Shown here one piece after another: positions 1 to 9,911 of a stretch of 62,000 bases of DNA. The DNA comes from Cryptomeria japonica (taxonomy: Eukaryota; Streptophyta; Pinopsida; Cupressales; Cupressaceae): positions 913,767,648-913,829,647 of the forward strand of contig NC_081414.1 of the NCBI RefSeq assembly GCF_030272615.1. The letters are read 5' to 3'. Position 1 is the stretch's first letter. Every line of letters begins with the position of its first letter. The translations under genes and the position numbers were made by a program. Under the pieces are notes generated by a model. The model was not told the origin of the DNA. It saw nothing but the letters and a program-made list of their open reading frames with translations, and did no database searches.

Positions 1-82
1 TCTTTCCGCTTAGCAAACTTTATTAGAAGAATCAAACCCTTCGTTTCCCTATTGTGTGGTCTCAGTGTCGTGAGGCTTGCCT

Positions 83-1915
83 ATGAGCTTTACGACCCAG
101 ACTGCCACAAGAGCCATAGTCAGGAGGTCATATAGGTGTAGTTTTCCTCCCAATCATTATAGTCCTCCTCTACCTAACATAATGTTTAACGATTATCTTC
201 CCAACCTGAATGAGTTCCTATCTTCTTACCCTCTTAAGACCATTTTGACAAGGGTCCTTCTCTACCTCACTCAAAATCCAACTCTCAAAACAATTCTTCT
301 CCACCTTCCCCTCCATTTGTCGATCATGATTTTGTTGTCACCATTGATTTTGAAAAAATTAATATGCTAGAGCAGAATCTGAGAGACTTTGAGGGTTTTA
401 TGAATCTGGAGAATGTCCTCCCCCAGGCTATAAATGTCATAAACACTTTGAGATACATGTTGATCTCAGATAGAAGAGGCTTGGAGATTTTGAGGGCATT
501 ATCTATGATTGTCAAGAATGACGTGCCTTTGGCTGGTACCTCTCCCCAAGATGACCAGTTTGAGACTTGTGGTTCTCATCTTGGTGTTGACATGCCTAGT
601 TTCATGGTGCATATGGTTGATCCTAGAGCCACTATCCCTAGCGCCAATGCCTCATCCACTCCCATGGGTTACACAGGTATGGTTATTATCTTGACCTTTG
701 CCTTTGTTGCAACTCATATCTCTACGGTCAACACTAGTACTACATCTGCCAGTGGCACTAGTCCTCTTGGAGGTGCCGGTGGGGGTGGTAGTGCATATAG
801 TGCACCTCTACCCCCTCTGCCTACCAATATTGTCTTGAACACTATCTTGCAGAACATAAGACATTTATAGTTACAACTCACAAACCTGGCCTCCACTTCT
901 GGTCAATCTTCTATGCTTGCATATTATAGGAAGAGTCCCCTTGACATCACTATCTTGAACACTATCCTTCCTACCATGATTGAATCATTCAAGTTTGATA
1001 GGATCAATGGTTATGGGGAACCTAATGTGCATATTGATTCTTTTATGTCCATGTGTAGTGATTACCACAACCTATATTTCGTCTTGCTTAAACTATTTTC
1101 ACGGTCCCTTAAAGGAACCACGTTAGAGTGGTATAGCTCCTTGCTAGATAATTTAATTCATACCTTTGATCAAGTTATGGATCTATTCCTCAAGAGGTTT
1201 CAGGTTAACATTGGTAGTAGGGTCGCTATCGCTGACCTTGTTCATTGTAAGCAAATCCCAACTAAAAGGTCATAGATTTTATTTCAAGGTATCAGTCAAT
1301 CTCTACTAGGATCCCCTTTTCCCTACCAGATAGCGATTTGCAGAGGATGTTCATTGGCAATCCGCAACCATCATTGAGGGATAAGTTATCTCTTAATTGT
1401 TATAAAAAATTTACCAATATGTGTTCAACACTCACTGATTACCAGCACACCATGACATAGTTCAGAGATTCTACTTTGAATCCTCATGGTGGGTCTTTCA
1501 TAGGCACATCCACGAAAGGGTCTAGGAAGAATAAAGTCATAGCTAATGTTGTGGCTATTCCTCCGATGACTTCTACATAGGGGTCACAACAAAATAGAAT
1601 ATTCACTAAATTGAATGATTCCTATGTGAGCATAATGTAGCGATTGTTAAAAGACAATTTGATTACCCTTCCTGAAGTTAGATTGTTGTCAGATAATAGA
1701 CCCTATCTGTGCTGGTATGATGGATAAAAAAAGATTCATTATGATAGTGTGCTTGGTCATGCCACTAAGAAGTGTTATCGTCTTCAAAATATTATCCAAG
1801 ACCACATCAATAGTGGTGCATTAAAGGTGATGCATGAAAACATAAGTCAAACAAGTCTGTTGATAGGACCAATAGTGACTTATAGATCTACACTGATCCA
1901 TTTCCCTCGCATTTA
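83..1915 (+). pseudogene. Decayed gag of old gag-protease element A
   Basis: This is a broken capsid (gag) gene of a Ty3/Gypsy-type element. It opens with MSFTT...VRRS, the same start as gag of elements 1 and 2 (5720 and 53738). Near 430-520 it carries a block like their region around ML.SD..G..IL. The gag core lies near 985-1260 and contains GYGEPNVHIDSF, LEWYSSL and a VHCKQ block. A zinc-knuckle remnant (C, H, H, C spaced as in CWYD..H...LGHATKKC) is near 1710-1775. At least six in-frame stops and several frameshifts break it, and the frame changes near 364 and 1275. The 5' LTR would lie left of position 1. It is the most diverged relative of elements 1 and 2 here. I am confident of the homology but not of exact boundaries. 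Confidence 0.8.
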
Positions 1916-2017
1916 GTGAATTTCATCTCTGCATCAGATCCTCCTTTAGATGATTGTCCATTTGTGAACATGATCATCATCACTCCCATTTGCTTACCTC
2001 CTAACTAGAAGGGGAAG

Positions 2018-3250
2018 GTGTCTAATGTGTCATTATCATTCACCCCTCTAGATGCCCCATATTGTGGAGAACCTGTTGCTCTATACATCCCTGCTAGATT
2101 GAACAGTCAAACTGTCATGGGTGTGATGCTTGACCCATCACACAGAGTCAATGTCATTATGGAGGAGACTCTATCTGTGAATGGTTGGCATAGGCTTGCA
2201 TATGATGAATGCCAAGAAACCCCGGGGACGTATGATGGTTTCTTGATCCCTACTTTGGGTAGCATCACCTTGACGGTCCTCATGGGACCCAAGGCTATAT
2301 CCTCTACATTTGTGATTATCCCTAAATAAGACCTATTTCAGGTTAAACTAGGCATTCCCTAGTTGATTTCTATGGAGGCGGCCCCTTCAGTGATTCATAA
2401 ATTCCTCAAGTTTCCCCATGAGGGTTCGGTGCATGTCATCCAAGATACTGGATATTGACACTTGGGAGCTCGTAGGGATTTTTCATTGGATCATTTTTGA
2501 CCTGGTTTGATGGGGCCCATGATTCATCATGGTGATTTGATCAATCATGTGTATTATCAGTATAAGATGAGGGAGTTCACTCCTAAATCAACTCAGCTTA
2601 GCTATTTGTTGCCTCTTCCTGCATCAGCCTCTGTTCTATCTATTTTGGTCTTGGAGCGAGTGGTGCTTCATGTCCCCTCATCGTTGGGGGCTGAGGCTAA
2701 GCCTGCTCCTACAAATAGACCTTCTTATCCTCCCAGGATTGTGAAACCTCTAATGGTGTCTTCTATTCTTGAGACTGTACCTAGTGCAGACAAGGAAATA
2801 GCACCTGCATTGTCAAAGTCTATGACTCATCCTCCCTTCGAGATTCCGATCATGGCCAGTATCCCTTGGCCTTCTTGATATGAGAAAGGGAGGTGTTCCT
2901 CTAGTATTCATTTGTCACCACCTTCTCCTACTTCACAACCCATGTCGACACCCTCCATCCCTCCAATTGGTCCTCAAGAAAAGTGAGGTAGGGAACCTAT
3001 TGTTGTGAATACAGTACCTATCTCCTATGCACCTCCTTTTCCATCGATTGGGCCTTCTAATATCCTTGTCACGGTTCTAGAGGCATCTCCTATGGAGGAT
3101 GATGCTGGTGAGTCCTCTTAGGCTTTAGTTGGTGGCCCTCATCTTCTTCAAAAACAACATGTGCATGAGCGCAAGCACTATCAATGGGCCATGGCTCGAG
3201 AGCGTGATGGTAATTTTCAATCTACTGGTGCATCTGACACACCCAGTTTT
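2018..3250 (+). pseudogene. Decayed protease and C-terminal part of element A
   Basis: At 2018-2329 is a retropepsin-like segment with VMLDPSHRVNVIMEE, followed by a beta-rich stretch ending IIPK. It aligns with the protease segment of element 1 (VLIDPSCMVNIITEE). As in elements 1 and 2, the expected D-T/S-G triad reads D-P-S. A proline-rich tail follows at 2507-2878, as in element 1, then a broken stretch to the point where element 1 inserted. Stops near 2329, 2499 and 2878 interrupt it. The sequence resumes after element 1 at 11195. Confidence 0.7.
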
Positions 3251-3255
3251 GTTGT

Positions 3256-4538
3256 TGTAGCATCCTAAAATTGCGACACTTGCAATTTCGACCGCATTTG
3301 GGTCTTCATGATGGTGACGCAACACTGAACCTGAATGGAGACCCCGAAACTTGTTCATGACATCAAAAACTGCATTTTTCTAGCACCCTGCTTGATCCCT
3401 CCTTGCACCCTGTTGTCCCGGGAGGTGGGACCAGAGCGCCCAGTGCCCTGGTCCTTCTAGACTAGGGCGCCCAGTGCCCTGGTCCCCCAGGACCATGGCA
3501 CCCAGCGCCCTTGTCCCTGGCCCTATTTTTGGGCCCGGTCTCCTATGGGACTTCAGGTCTTTTTGTTTGCAATTTGGAAAATAACATTTCCTGGTCGGCC
3601 TAAGGTCAGGAAAATCAGTCTATCAACCCTAATTGGCAAGTATATAAACTACATTTCCTCTCCCATTTTAAGGAGGAAGGACATATGTGTACAAGACGCG
3701 GAAACGATATTCAAACATTCAAGCATTCAAGCATCCAAACATTCCTTCAAGCAATTGATCATTCTAAGTCTCCATTCAAGGCTAGGTGTTGCATTCAAGA
3801 CAAGGATTCAACCATTGAAGAGGAGATCACATACTACAACATACAACATACAACATACAACATACAACAACATCTATACCTTCGCATATAAGGATACAAA
3901 CATCCTTACAACAAGGTACTAGTACTTGTTTTACATTACAATCATTTACATTTACAACATTTCTCACTTCTTGGTTAATTCCAAAACCGGGGTTTGACCT
4001 AAGGGCAAACCCCTAATCTCTAACCCCCCAATCGTCTTTGCTTTTCTATGTGTAGGTTGCAAGTACGCGGCTGAAATTGAAGATCTGGAATCCTTGTGCA
4101 GAGACGAACAGATCCCCCTTCGTTTCGCGGATTTTTCAGAGGACCGTGTGCATGCTGGGCGCCATCGTCCTGTCAACTTTTGCTCAAATTTGCAGGACAG
4201 CGCCATCTCGACATTTTAATGCTAATTCCAGGTCCGCAGCTTCATATCATATCCCTATCTCTATTTATAAGTAAATCTTTCTTGCTTCTACATGCATTCC
4301 TAGTTCAATCTTTCTATCTACATTCTTTACAAAAGAGGGTATCCTTGCTATCACAACCCTTGAAACTCATATAGAATCCAATCTTGCATTGCATGGGATT
4401 GGATCTTGTGGGTTTCAACCCCTCTTTTGAATGTAAAGTCTCCCCTAAGTGAAAACCATCAACCCTAGTGACTCTCCCTTCTCTCTCCTCGGAGTTGGGG
4501 AGGGGAGAACGACTAGGGTTCGATTTTTCCGCTTTACA
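3256..4538 (+). repeat. 5' LTR of element 1
   Basis: The 1283-bp repeat is near-identical in layout to 9912-11194. The U3 part holds GC-rich repeats of the type GGGCGCCCAGTGCCCTGG (3428-3525). The transcription start probably follows TATATAAA at 3641. A short AACATACA microsatellite lies near 3836-3870. One copy of the GGACC..GTGCA..GTCC motif, which recurs in the leader, lies near 4140-4178. It ends CTTTACA directly before the primer-binding site. Confidence 0.93.
3641..3648 (+). promoter_or_regulatory. TATA box candidate of element 1 LTR
   Basis: TATATAAA lies about 385 bp into the LTR. The same word occurs at the same place in the 3' LTR (10297-10304) and, inverted, in both LTRs of element 2 (49205-49212, 55971-55978). 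Conservation in four LTRs supports a core promoter; there is no transcript evidence. Confidence 0.6.
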
Positions 4539-4541
4539 TTT

Positions 4542-4560
4542 TGGTGAACCCGACGTGAAC
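4542..4560 (+). other. Primer-binding site of element 1
   Basis: TGGTGAACCCGACGTGAAC begins three bases after the LTR end and starts with TGG, complementary to the CCA end of a tRNA. A mutated copy is at the matching place in element 2 (55092-55113, inverted) and another at 58806 after the old LTR remnant. I did not assign the tRNA. Confidence 0.75.
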
Positions 4561-4915
4561 ATCCTTTCTGATTATTCATAGTTAGATCTGAAAATTGGAT
4601 TCCTTGATTACATTTCCATGTTTGATCTTTCACAAATTTTAGAGGTTGATTTCATAAAAACCCTAAAATTTTCTTTTTAGTAATTAAACTTGTGAAATGT
4701 TTAATTGTTAATGCTTGTTTCAGATCTACCCTTCTATTACAAATTATCAATTCATATTTGTGCGTTAATTTTGAAAATTAAGTGGTTAAGTGTCAAAACC
4801 CTAATTTTTGAAACCCTCTTGATTCAACCTTTGTCCGACAATTTCACCGATCAAAACATCTCCAAATCAACTGTAACTTTGGATTCCGCAATAAAATCAC
4901 AATATCTTTCATCCC

Positions 4916-4993
4916 TGAAAATTTGGAAAAAAGTTGTGAGGACCATGTGCACCCCGAGCGCCATCGTCCCCGACATTTTTTCCGAAATTTCGG
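4916..4993 (+). other. Leader hairpin 1 of element 1
   Basis: An AT-rich outer stem (GAAAATTTGGAAAAAA with TTTTTTCCGAAATTTC) encloses an inner pair GGACCATG / CATCGTCC, seven of eight bases matching. The apical part contains the self-complementary GTGCAC at 4947-4952. The counterpart in element 2 is at about 54653-54733 on the - strand. Confidence 0.6.
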
Positions 4994-5540
4994 GAGCTAA
5001 ATCTTACTGTATTTTTCTGCTAAAATCCAGAATTTTGGCTGATTTTATCAAATTTAACACCTTCAAAATTACAGTCAAAGTTGGTCTAGCGATTGCTTGG
5101 ACTGAGGCTTCTAATCATTCAAAAATTGTTGAAATTGAAATTTGTGTCAAAATTGTGTTTCTTACAGTCCTAAATCTGAAAAGTGTGTTATCATTCATTC
5201 AAAATTTCAGTGATTTATCCAAATTTTTGCAATTTGTGACTTTTGAAATTAAGTGCTTAATTACAACAACTTTGATTTCCGCTTTCAAAATTGAATTTTG
5301 CGTGAAATTGAGTCAACTTTCATATTTCAAAACTTGCATTGCTTTTGGTATTCCCTCTAAAATCATAAAATTCAAAATTTCAGTTTCCCTCTCTTTTTCA
5401 AAATTCAAATTTTGCATTTTTCGACAATCTTGGTAGGGTTCAATTTTGAGATTGCAACTTTAATTTGGCCTATCTACAGATCGTAAAATCACTCAATTTT
5501 TTCAGGTTAGCTGTAAAATCATCATAACTTTCATCCTTGC

Positions 5541-5613
5541 AAATTTCGAAAAAAGTTGCGAGGACCGTGTGCACCCCGAGCGCCACGGTCCCGGACATTT
5601 TTTTCGAAATTTC
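5541..5613 (+). other. Leader hairpin 2 of element 1
   Basis: The outer stem is AAATTTCGAAAAAA with TTTTTTCGAAATTT. The inner stem GGACCGTG (5562-5569) pairs perfectly with CACGGTCC (5584-5591). GTGCAC (5569-5574) sits at the edge of the apical loop. The counterpart in element 2 is at about 54030-54106 on the - strand. Structure inferred from base pairing only. Confidence 0.65.
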
Positions 5614-5719
5614 GGGAGATTGTCCTGATTGTATTTAACAGCTTAAATCTAGAAGATTGGCTGGTTTTACTGACATTTGCTACCTCTAAAATTCAAAATC
5701 TTCTCTCTCTCTTTAGTGC

Positions 5720-7606
5720 ATGAGTTTTACAACAATAAGTCCTACTTACACTATTCCCGTTAGACGAAGCCTTAGAATTAAGTATTTCCAAAGTTTAATT
5801 ACTGAGGAGATGGAACCTAATTTGAATGGTCTCTTTAACGAGGACATGGGTAATTCCTCTAATCCTCTTAATGATGAAGAAGCTCTCCATGAGGTTTCTG
5901 TAGAACAACTTTCAAAATTGGATAACCAATTTGATGATTTTCGACAGTGGATGTCTCAAGAATACCCCGATAGTCAAGCTCTTTCATTAATTGAGGGTCT
6001 AAAACGTATGCTTCAAAGTGATAAGAATGGAATTGATATTTTGTGTGGTATTGCACACATTGTGGATTCAAATGTGATGCCTATGAAAAGTTGTGCCGAA
6101 ACCTTAGGTTATACACAACCTCCTACTCAAGACAATCATTCTATTCCTTTGACAACTCCTATTGCTAGTATACCTACTTTTACATCAAACATAATGACTA
6201 CTTCAATACAGGACATTCCGCCTATGATCACCAGTCATGGGGGCAATCCCTCTTCTTCAATCAACCCTCTTCCTTCATTCAATCCAACTTCTTCATTCAT
6301 TCCTTCAGTGAGTGTTCCTCTTATATCTCCACAAATGAACATGACGCAAGGGGGCAATTCATTTAACCATTCCATTCCTCCTTGTAGTGTTCCTCCTGTC
6401 CAATCATCTCCTATGACTAACTATCATAGTGTCCCACCACCTTACTCTCTACCTTCTTTCAATAACATAACACCTCCATCACAATCTAACACGTCTAATA
6501 TGAACTCTTCGACTGAAGCGACCATTAACAATCTTGCACAAACTGTCTCTTCTTTACAGCAACAAATTGCCTCTATGAATCAATCTAAGTTTAGTGTGCC
6601 CACATTTGATGTTGCGAGCCCACTTTCTCTTGACATTGTTCGAGCTATTCCCCCTAAACATGTTGAAATTCCGCATTTGGAGCTTTATAATGGTAAGGGT
6701 GATCCTCTAACACATGTTAAGACCTTTCAAACAATATGTACTGATTTTGCTTATGACCAAAGGTTGCTTGCAAAACTGTTTACTAGAACATTAAGAGACA
6801 AAGCCCTACAATGGTATTGCTCGTTGCCTTCCTATTCTATTACTTCTTTCGAACAACTTGCAAATGCTTTCATTCAACAATTTCAAAACAATATAAGTCC
6901 TAAAGTTACTTTGATTGATTTAATGCATTGTAAACAAGGTGTTAAAGAAAAAGTGACTGATTTCATTGGTAGATATAAGCATTTGTATGCTCAAATTTCC
7001 TTTCCAGTGCCTGACAATGATATTGAAAGAATCTTTATTTCTAATTTACAAAAAGATATTAAAGAAAAACTCCTGTTTTTTGAGTTTACTTCTTTCCAAC
7101 AGTTGTGCGCAACTCTTCACAATTATCAACTGACTGTGAGTCAAATGGAACAATCACATCCTATGGCTCCGAGTGATAAGGGTGATAGTAGTCAACAACC
7201 ATTTGGGAAGTTTAAACCGAACAGAGAGTCCATTAAATTCAATGAAAACATCATCAACAACAATGTGAATGCAGCATCAGGTGTGTCTCCTATTTCTAAG
7301 TTTTTCAAGAAAGAAAGAAAGTTTACTCCTTTGAATGAATCATTGCATAGTATTATGAATAAGTTATTGGAACAAAATGTGCTTACTCTTCCTCCTATAA
7401 GGCAAATTGATCCTGCAAAGATTACTTCACCTTATTTTGATAACAAATCTTTTTGTCAATTTCATCATCAACCTGGGCATGATACTGAAAAATGTTTTGC
7501 TTTAAAGGGGAAAATTCAAGATTTGATTGATAATAATACTATTTCTGTTTCTGGAGTGAATGATAAAGGCAATACATTTGTAGCTCCTCCTAACCAAAAT
7601 CTTTAG
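5720..7606 (+). CDS. Gag polyprotein of element 1
   Basis: The frame encodes a 628-residue capsid/nucleocapsid protein that would assemble cytoplasmic virus-like particles around element RNA. The N-terminal third is rich in S, P, N and Q. The gag core (about residues 310-430) holds the GKGDPLTHVKTF, LQWYCSLPSYS, FIQQFQNN and MHCKQG blocks. A modified zinc knuckle near residues 575-590 reads C-x2-H-x4-H-x4-C (CQFHHQPGHDTEKC) in place of CCHC; element 3 has the same form. The start is the first ATG, 3 bp after a TGC, and matches the start in element 2. The TAG at 7604-7606 is probably a mutation: element 2 has a lysine codon at that position and reads on into the protease. Confidence 0.9.
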   Translation: MSFTTISPTYTIPVRRSLRIKYFQSLITEEMEPNLNGLFNEDMGNSSNPLNDEEALHEVSVEQLSKLDNQFDDFRQWMSQEYPDSQALSLIEGLKRMLQSDKNGIDILCGIAHIVDSNVMPMKSCAETLGYTQPPTQDNHSIPLTTPIASIPTFTSNIMTTSIQDIPPMITSHGGNPSSSINPLPSFNPTSSFIPSVSVPLISPQMNMTQGGNSFNHSIPPCSVPPVQSSPMTNYHSVPPPYSLPSFNNITPPSQSNTSNMNSSTEATINNLAQTVSSLQQQIASMNQSKFSVPTFDVASPLSLDIVRAIPPKHVEIPHLELYNGKGDPLTHVKTFQTICTDFAYDQRLLAKLFTRTLRDKALQWYCSLPSYSITSFEQLANAFIQQFQNNISPKVTLIDLMHCKQGVKEKVTDFIGRYKHLYAQISFPVPDNDIERIFISNLQKDIKEKLLFFEFTSFQQLCATLHNYQLTVSQMEQSHPMAPSDKGDSSQQPFGKFKPNRESIKFNENIINNNVNAASGVSPISKFFKKERKFTPLNESLHSIMNKLLEQNVLTLPPIRQIDPAKITSPYFDNKSFCQFHHQPGHDTEKCFALKGKIQDLIDNNTISVSGVNDKGNTFVAPPNQNL

Positions 7607-8698
7607 ATTTTTACTGATCCATTGCCTTCTCGTACCTCTAATGCGATTGATACTATTGATTCCTCTGTCTCACCTGATGATCTTGTGTCTATGACTCCGA
7701 ATGTGATTAACTTTCTAGAGCAGCAGAAAATCCCTAAAGAACGTTCCATCACCTTTGATTCTAGTGAAACTATCAGGGCACCTGATGGTCCTTTATATAT
7801 AGTTGCAAAAGTCAAGAACACACCTTGCCGTGGAGTGCTTATTGATCCTTCGTGCATGGTTAATATCATTACTGAAGAATTTCTTTTTACTTTGCAATTG
7901 AATCAAGTGATCTATGACAAAACAGATGTGGTTGTGAAACTATTTGATGCATTTTCTTCTCCTGCAATTGGTTCTATTACATTACCTATTGAGGTCCATA
8001 ACAAAACCCTTGATGTGGACTTTTCTATCATTCCATCATTCGAACAATTTCGTGTGAAGCTAGGCTATCCTTGGCTATCTTCCATGAAAGCTATTGCTTC
8101 TCCTATCCACAAGTGTTTGAAATTTCCCCATAATGGTGAAGTTGTTACTGTCAATCATAGTCTCTTTAAACCAGCTGAAAGAACTTCTAGCGTTCCTATT
8201 GATTATTTTTGGCCTAAACAATTCCAATCTCTTCCTCCGCGAAGTGATCATCTTTTCAAATCTTATCAAAAGTGGAAAAAAGTTATGATCTTATCTCTAA
8301 GTGAACCTAGAACACCCAAACTTGATATTCCTATCGTTCTTGAGAAGGAAGTTCTTCCTTTGAAAGATAAAACTAATGTCTTTCCTCAAGAAGATTCCCA
8401 ACCCATCCCTATGGATGTGACTATGTCTATGTCTAATAAACTTCCTAAAAGTAGACCTATACCTCCTCGTCATGATGGACTTGGTCTCCATCCTAAACCA
8501 AATATTCCTCCCTTATATGGTGCAGTTCCTCCTCCTTCCTCTTATGGAGAGAAGAGACTTTCCTCTTCTCCTATTGTTCAACCTAAGAGACCACAACCTA
8601 AACACCCAAGTGATAAGGATGAGAACATTCCTCTTCCTCAATCTTCGCAACTTCCTACTAAGACTAGACGAAATCGTTCTGCACGTGAACGCCAATGA
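7607..8698 (+). CDS. Protease segment and proline-rich linker of element 1
   Basis: This stretch continues the gag frame. A retropepsin-like fold begins at about 7830 with VLIDPSCMVNIITEEF and continues through FSIIPSFEQFRVKLGYPWL, which matches the ILGCPW-type block of Gypsy proteases. The catalytic Asp is kept, but D-T/S-G is replaced by D-P-S, as in A and element 2. A basic, proline-rich tail follows (PPRHDGLGLHPKP, KRPQPKHP). It ends at TGA 8696-8698; element 2 has TGA at the same codon. No reverse transcriptase follows. Protease activity is therefore uncertain. The assignment to the protease fold rests on alignment with element 3 residues 848-960. Confidence 0.8.
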   Translation: MFTDPLPSRTSNAIDTIDSSVSPDDLVSMTPNVINFLEQQKIPKERSITFDSSETIRAPDGPLYIVAKVKNTPCRGVLIDPSCMVNIITEEFLFTLQLNQVIYDKTDVVVKLFDAFSSPAIGSITLPIEVHNKTLDVDFSIIPSFEQFRVKLGYPWLSSMKAIASPIHKCLKFPHNGEVVTVNHSLFKPAERTSSVPIDYFWPKQFQSLPPRSDHLFKSYQKWKKVMILSLSEPRTPKLDIPIVLEKEVLPLKDKTNVFPQEDSQPIPMDVTMSMSNKLPKSRPIPPRHDGLGLHPKPNIPPLYGAVPPPSSYGEKRLSSSPIVQPKRPQPKHPSDKDENIPLPQSSQLPTKTRRNRSARERQ

Positions 8699-9166
8699 AT
8701 GCGTCGTCTTAGAGCTCAGGCAGCTGCTTCTCAAACTTTGCAATCCCCAAAAACACCTTCAACAAGCATTATTCCATTTTCTCCTCAGCTGACGAGTGAG
8801 CCAAAATCTTTTGAATATAAGATGCATGATGGTCTTGATCCTATGCGAGTTAAAGATCCTATTTTTATAAATCTTGATGATGATATAGATGAAAATGTTA
8901 TTCATGATGAAAATGCTACTTCTCCTGTTCATTCTGATAGTGAATATGAACTTGTTGATATTGATAACCATTTATCTAATGAATTTTCTAAAGCACTTAT
9001 CCTAGCTCCTAGACAAGAACACCGTGGCTTGGGATATGAACATAGCCCTTGTTTGGATCTTGTGATAGCTCCATCTGCTGTGTTGGATGTTCCTCCTCTA
9101 GCGTGTTCCCTACCTTCCCGAAACATTGATCAGCAAGATCGGGGGGTAGATGACGTGCTAGACTAG
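8699..9166 (+). CDS. C-terminal acidic segment of element 1 gag-protease frame
   Basis: This 155-codon segment is in the same frame as 5720-8698, directly after the TGA. It is acidic in the middle (INLDDDIDENVIHDE) and ends with a block PRQEHRGLGYEH. That block resembles the REHSKGLGF end of the G-patch-like region in the element 3 polyprotein. Element 2 keeps almost the same protein (50630-50286, - strand) with few amino-acid changes, which suggests translation, by readthrough or from the ATG at 8699. No domain beyond the G-patch-like tail is recognised. A further alternative is that TGA is a shared inherited mutation. Confidence 0.65.
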   Translation: MRRLRAQAAASQTLQSPKTPSTSIIPFSPQLTSEPKSFEYKMHDGLDPMRVKDPIFINLDDDIDENVIHDENATSPVHSDSEYELVDIDNHLSNEFSKALILAPRQEHRGLGYEHSPCLDLVIAPSAVLDVPPLACSLPSRNIDQQDRGVDDVLD

Positions 9167-9911
9167 TTTCATTAGCATAGCAGATTCTCTCCTCCTCTAT
9201 TTCTTTTGTTACTTCTTCTATATGTTATTCTCATTCTTCTATTTGTTTTCCTTAGTGTTGTCTACTTGAGGATGATGCAAAACATTAAGATCTCTTTTGG
9301 TCTCTCTCATGTTGACTGAAAAGACACATGTGTTCTCTTCTTCTAGGTGACCTTCCTTGACTAGGGAATGAAGAACAATTATGCATACATACATATGATA
9401 TACATGAATTATCATACATCATACTGACCCCAAGGAAAGCGAAGTCACCTTGTGCTTTGTGTTTTGCGTCTATTATCCTTGGGTTTATCTCACACTTGGG
9501 GGCTAAATCCTTGTGATAACGTGCTCCTTTCTCATTTCTTATATGTATCACTACCTTAAAGCAACCACCCCCGGTGAGGTGTGTGCGATAGCTTTAACAT
9601 AGGGGGGCATACATCCCGTCCATATCTTTTCAAGATACTTGAAAATTTCTTGACAAATTTAGCATTGCCTTGAAATTTTTTGATATCTTTCTTGCATGAC
9701 TCATAGTGAGGGAACCTTACTACTGACAGTCATGGTTCTCCCTCGTGATCTTCCCTTTTACTTTGTCAATCGAAGTCGTAGGATCCTTAGTCCACTGGGG
9801 GCTTGGTGTATCTTGCCTCCTTGACGTGGTGAAAATTTTTCAATGTTGTTTCCTTTTTCTTTACCGGAAGTATTGGCGTACGCTTATACTCCGGCTAAAG
9901 TGGGGGCTAAA
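9167..9911 (+). other. 3' non-coding internal region and polypurine tract of element 1
   Basis: No coding sequence is seen. The last bases before the 3' LTR (about 9897-9911, AAAGTGGGGGCTAAA) form the purine-rich tract expected to prime plus-strand synthesis. Element 2 has the same tract inverted (49534-49550). Confidence 0.75.

Larger units (their letters stand above)
4561..5719 (+). other. Non-coding leader of element 1
   Basis: About 1.16 kb of AT-rich leader lies between the primer-binding site and gag. It contains two copies of a roughly 75-nt hairpin (4916-4993, 5541-5613). A 243-codon open frame (4705-5436) spans the first hairpin. In element 2 the same frame is broken by stops and the composition is simple (F, I, K, S, L), so I regard it as chance or at most an upstream ORF. 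By analogy with retroviruses the leader is where RNA packaging and dimerisation signals would lie. Confidence 0.65.

Noticed and set aside
3836-3872. AACATACA repeats as a possible CRISPR-like or functional array
   Set aside because: A simple microsatellite with no unique spacers; plant nuclear context.
3545-3922. 125-codon frame and its twin at 10201-10578
   Set aside because: Both are inside the element 1 LTRs, spanning the TATA box and a microsatellite; no protein family resemblance.
4705-5436. 243-codon open frame in the element 1 leader
   Set aside because: Simple composition, no recognisable domain, and the same frame is broken by several stops in element 2; it overlaps a hairpin. Treated as leader.
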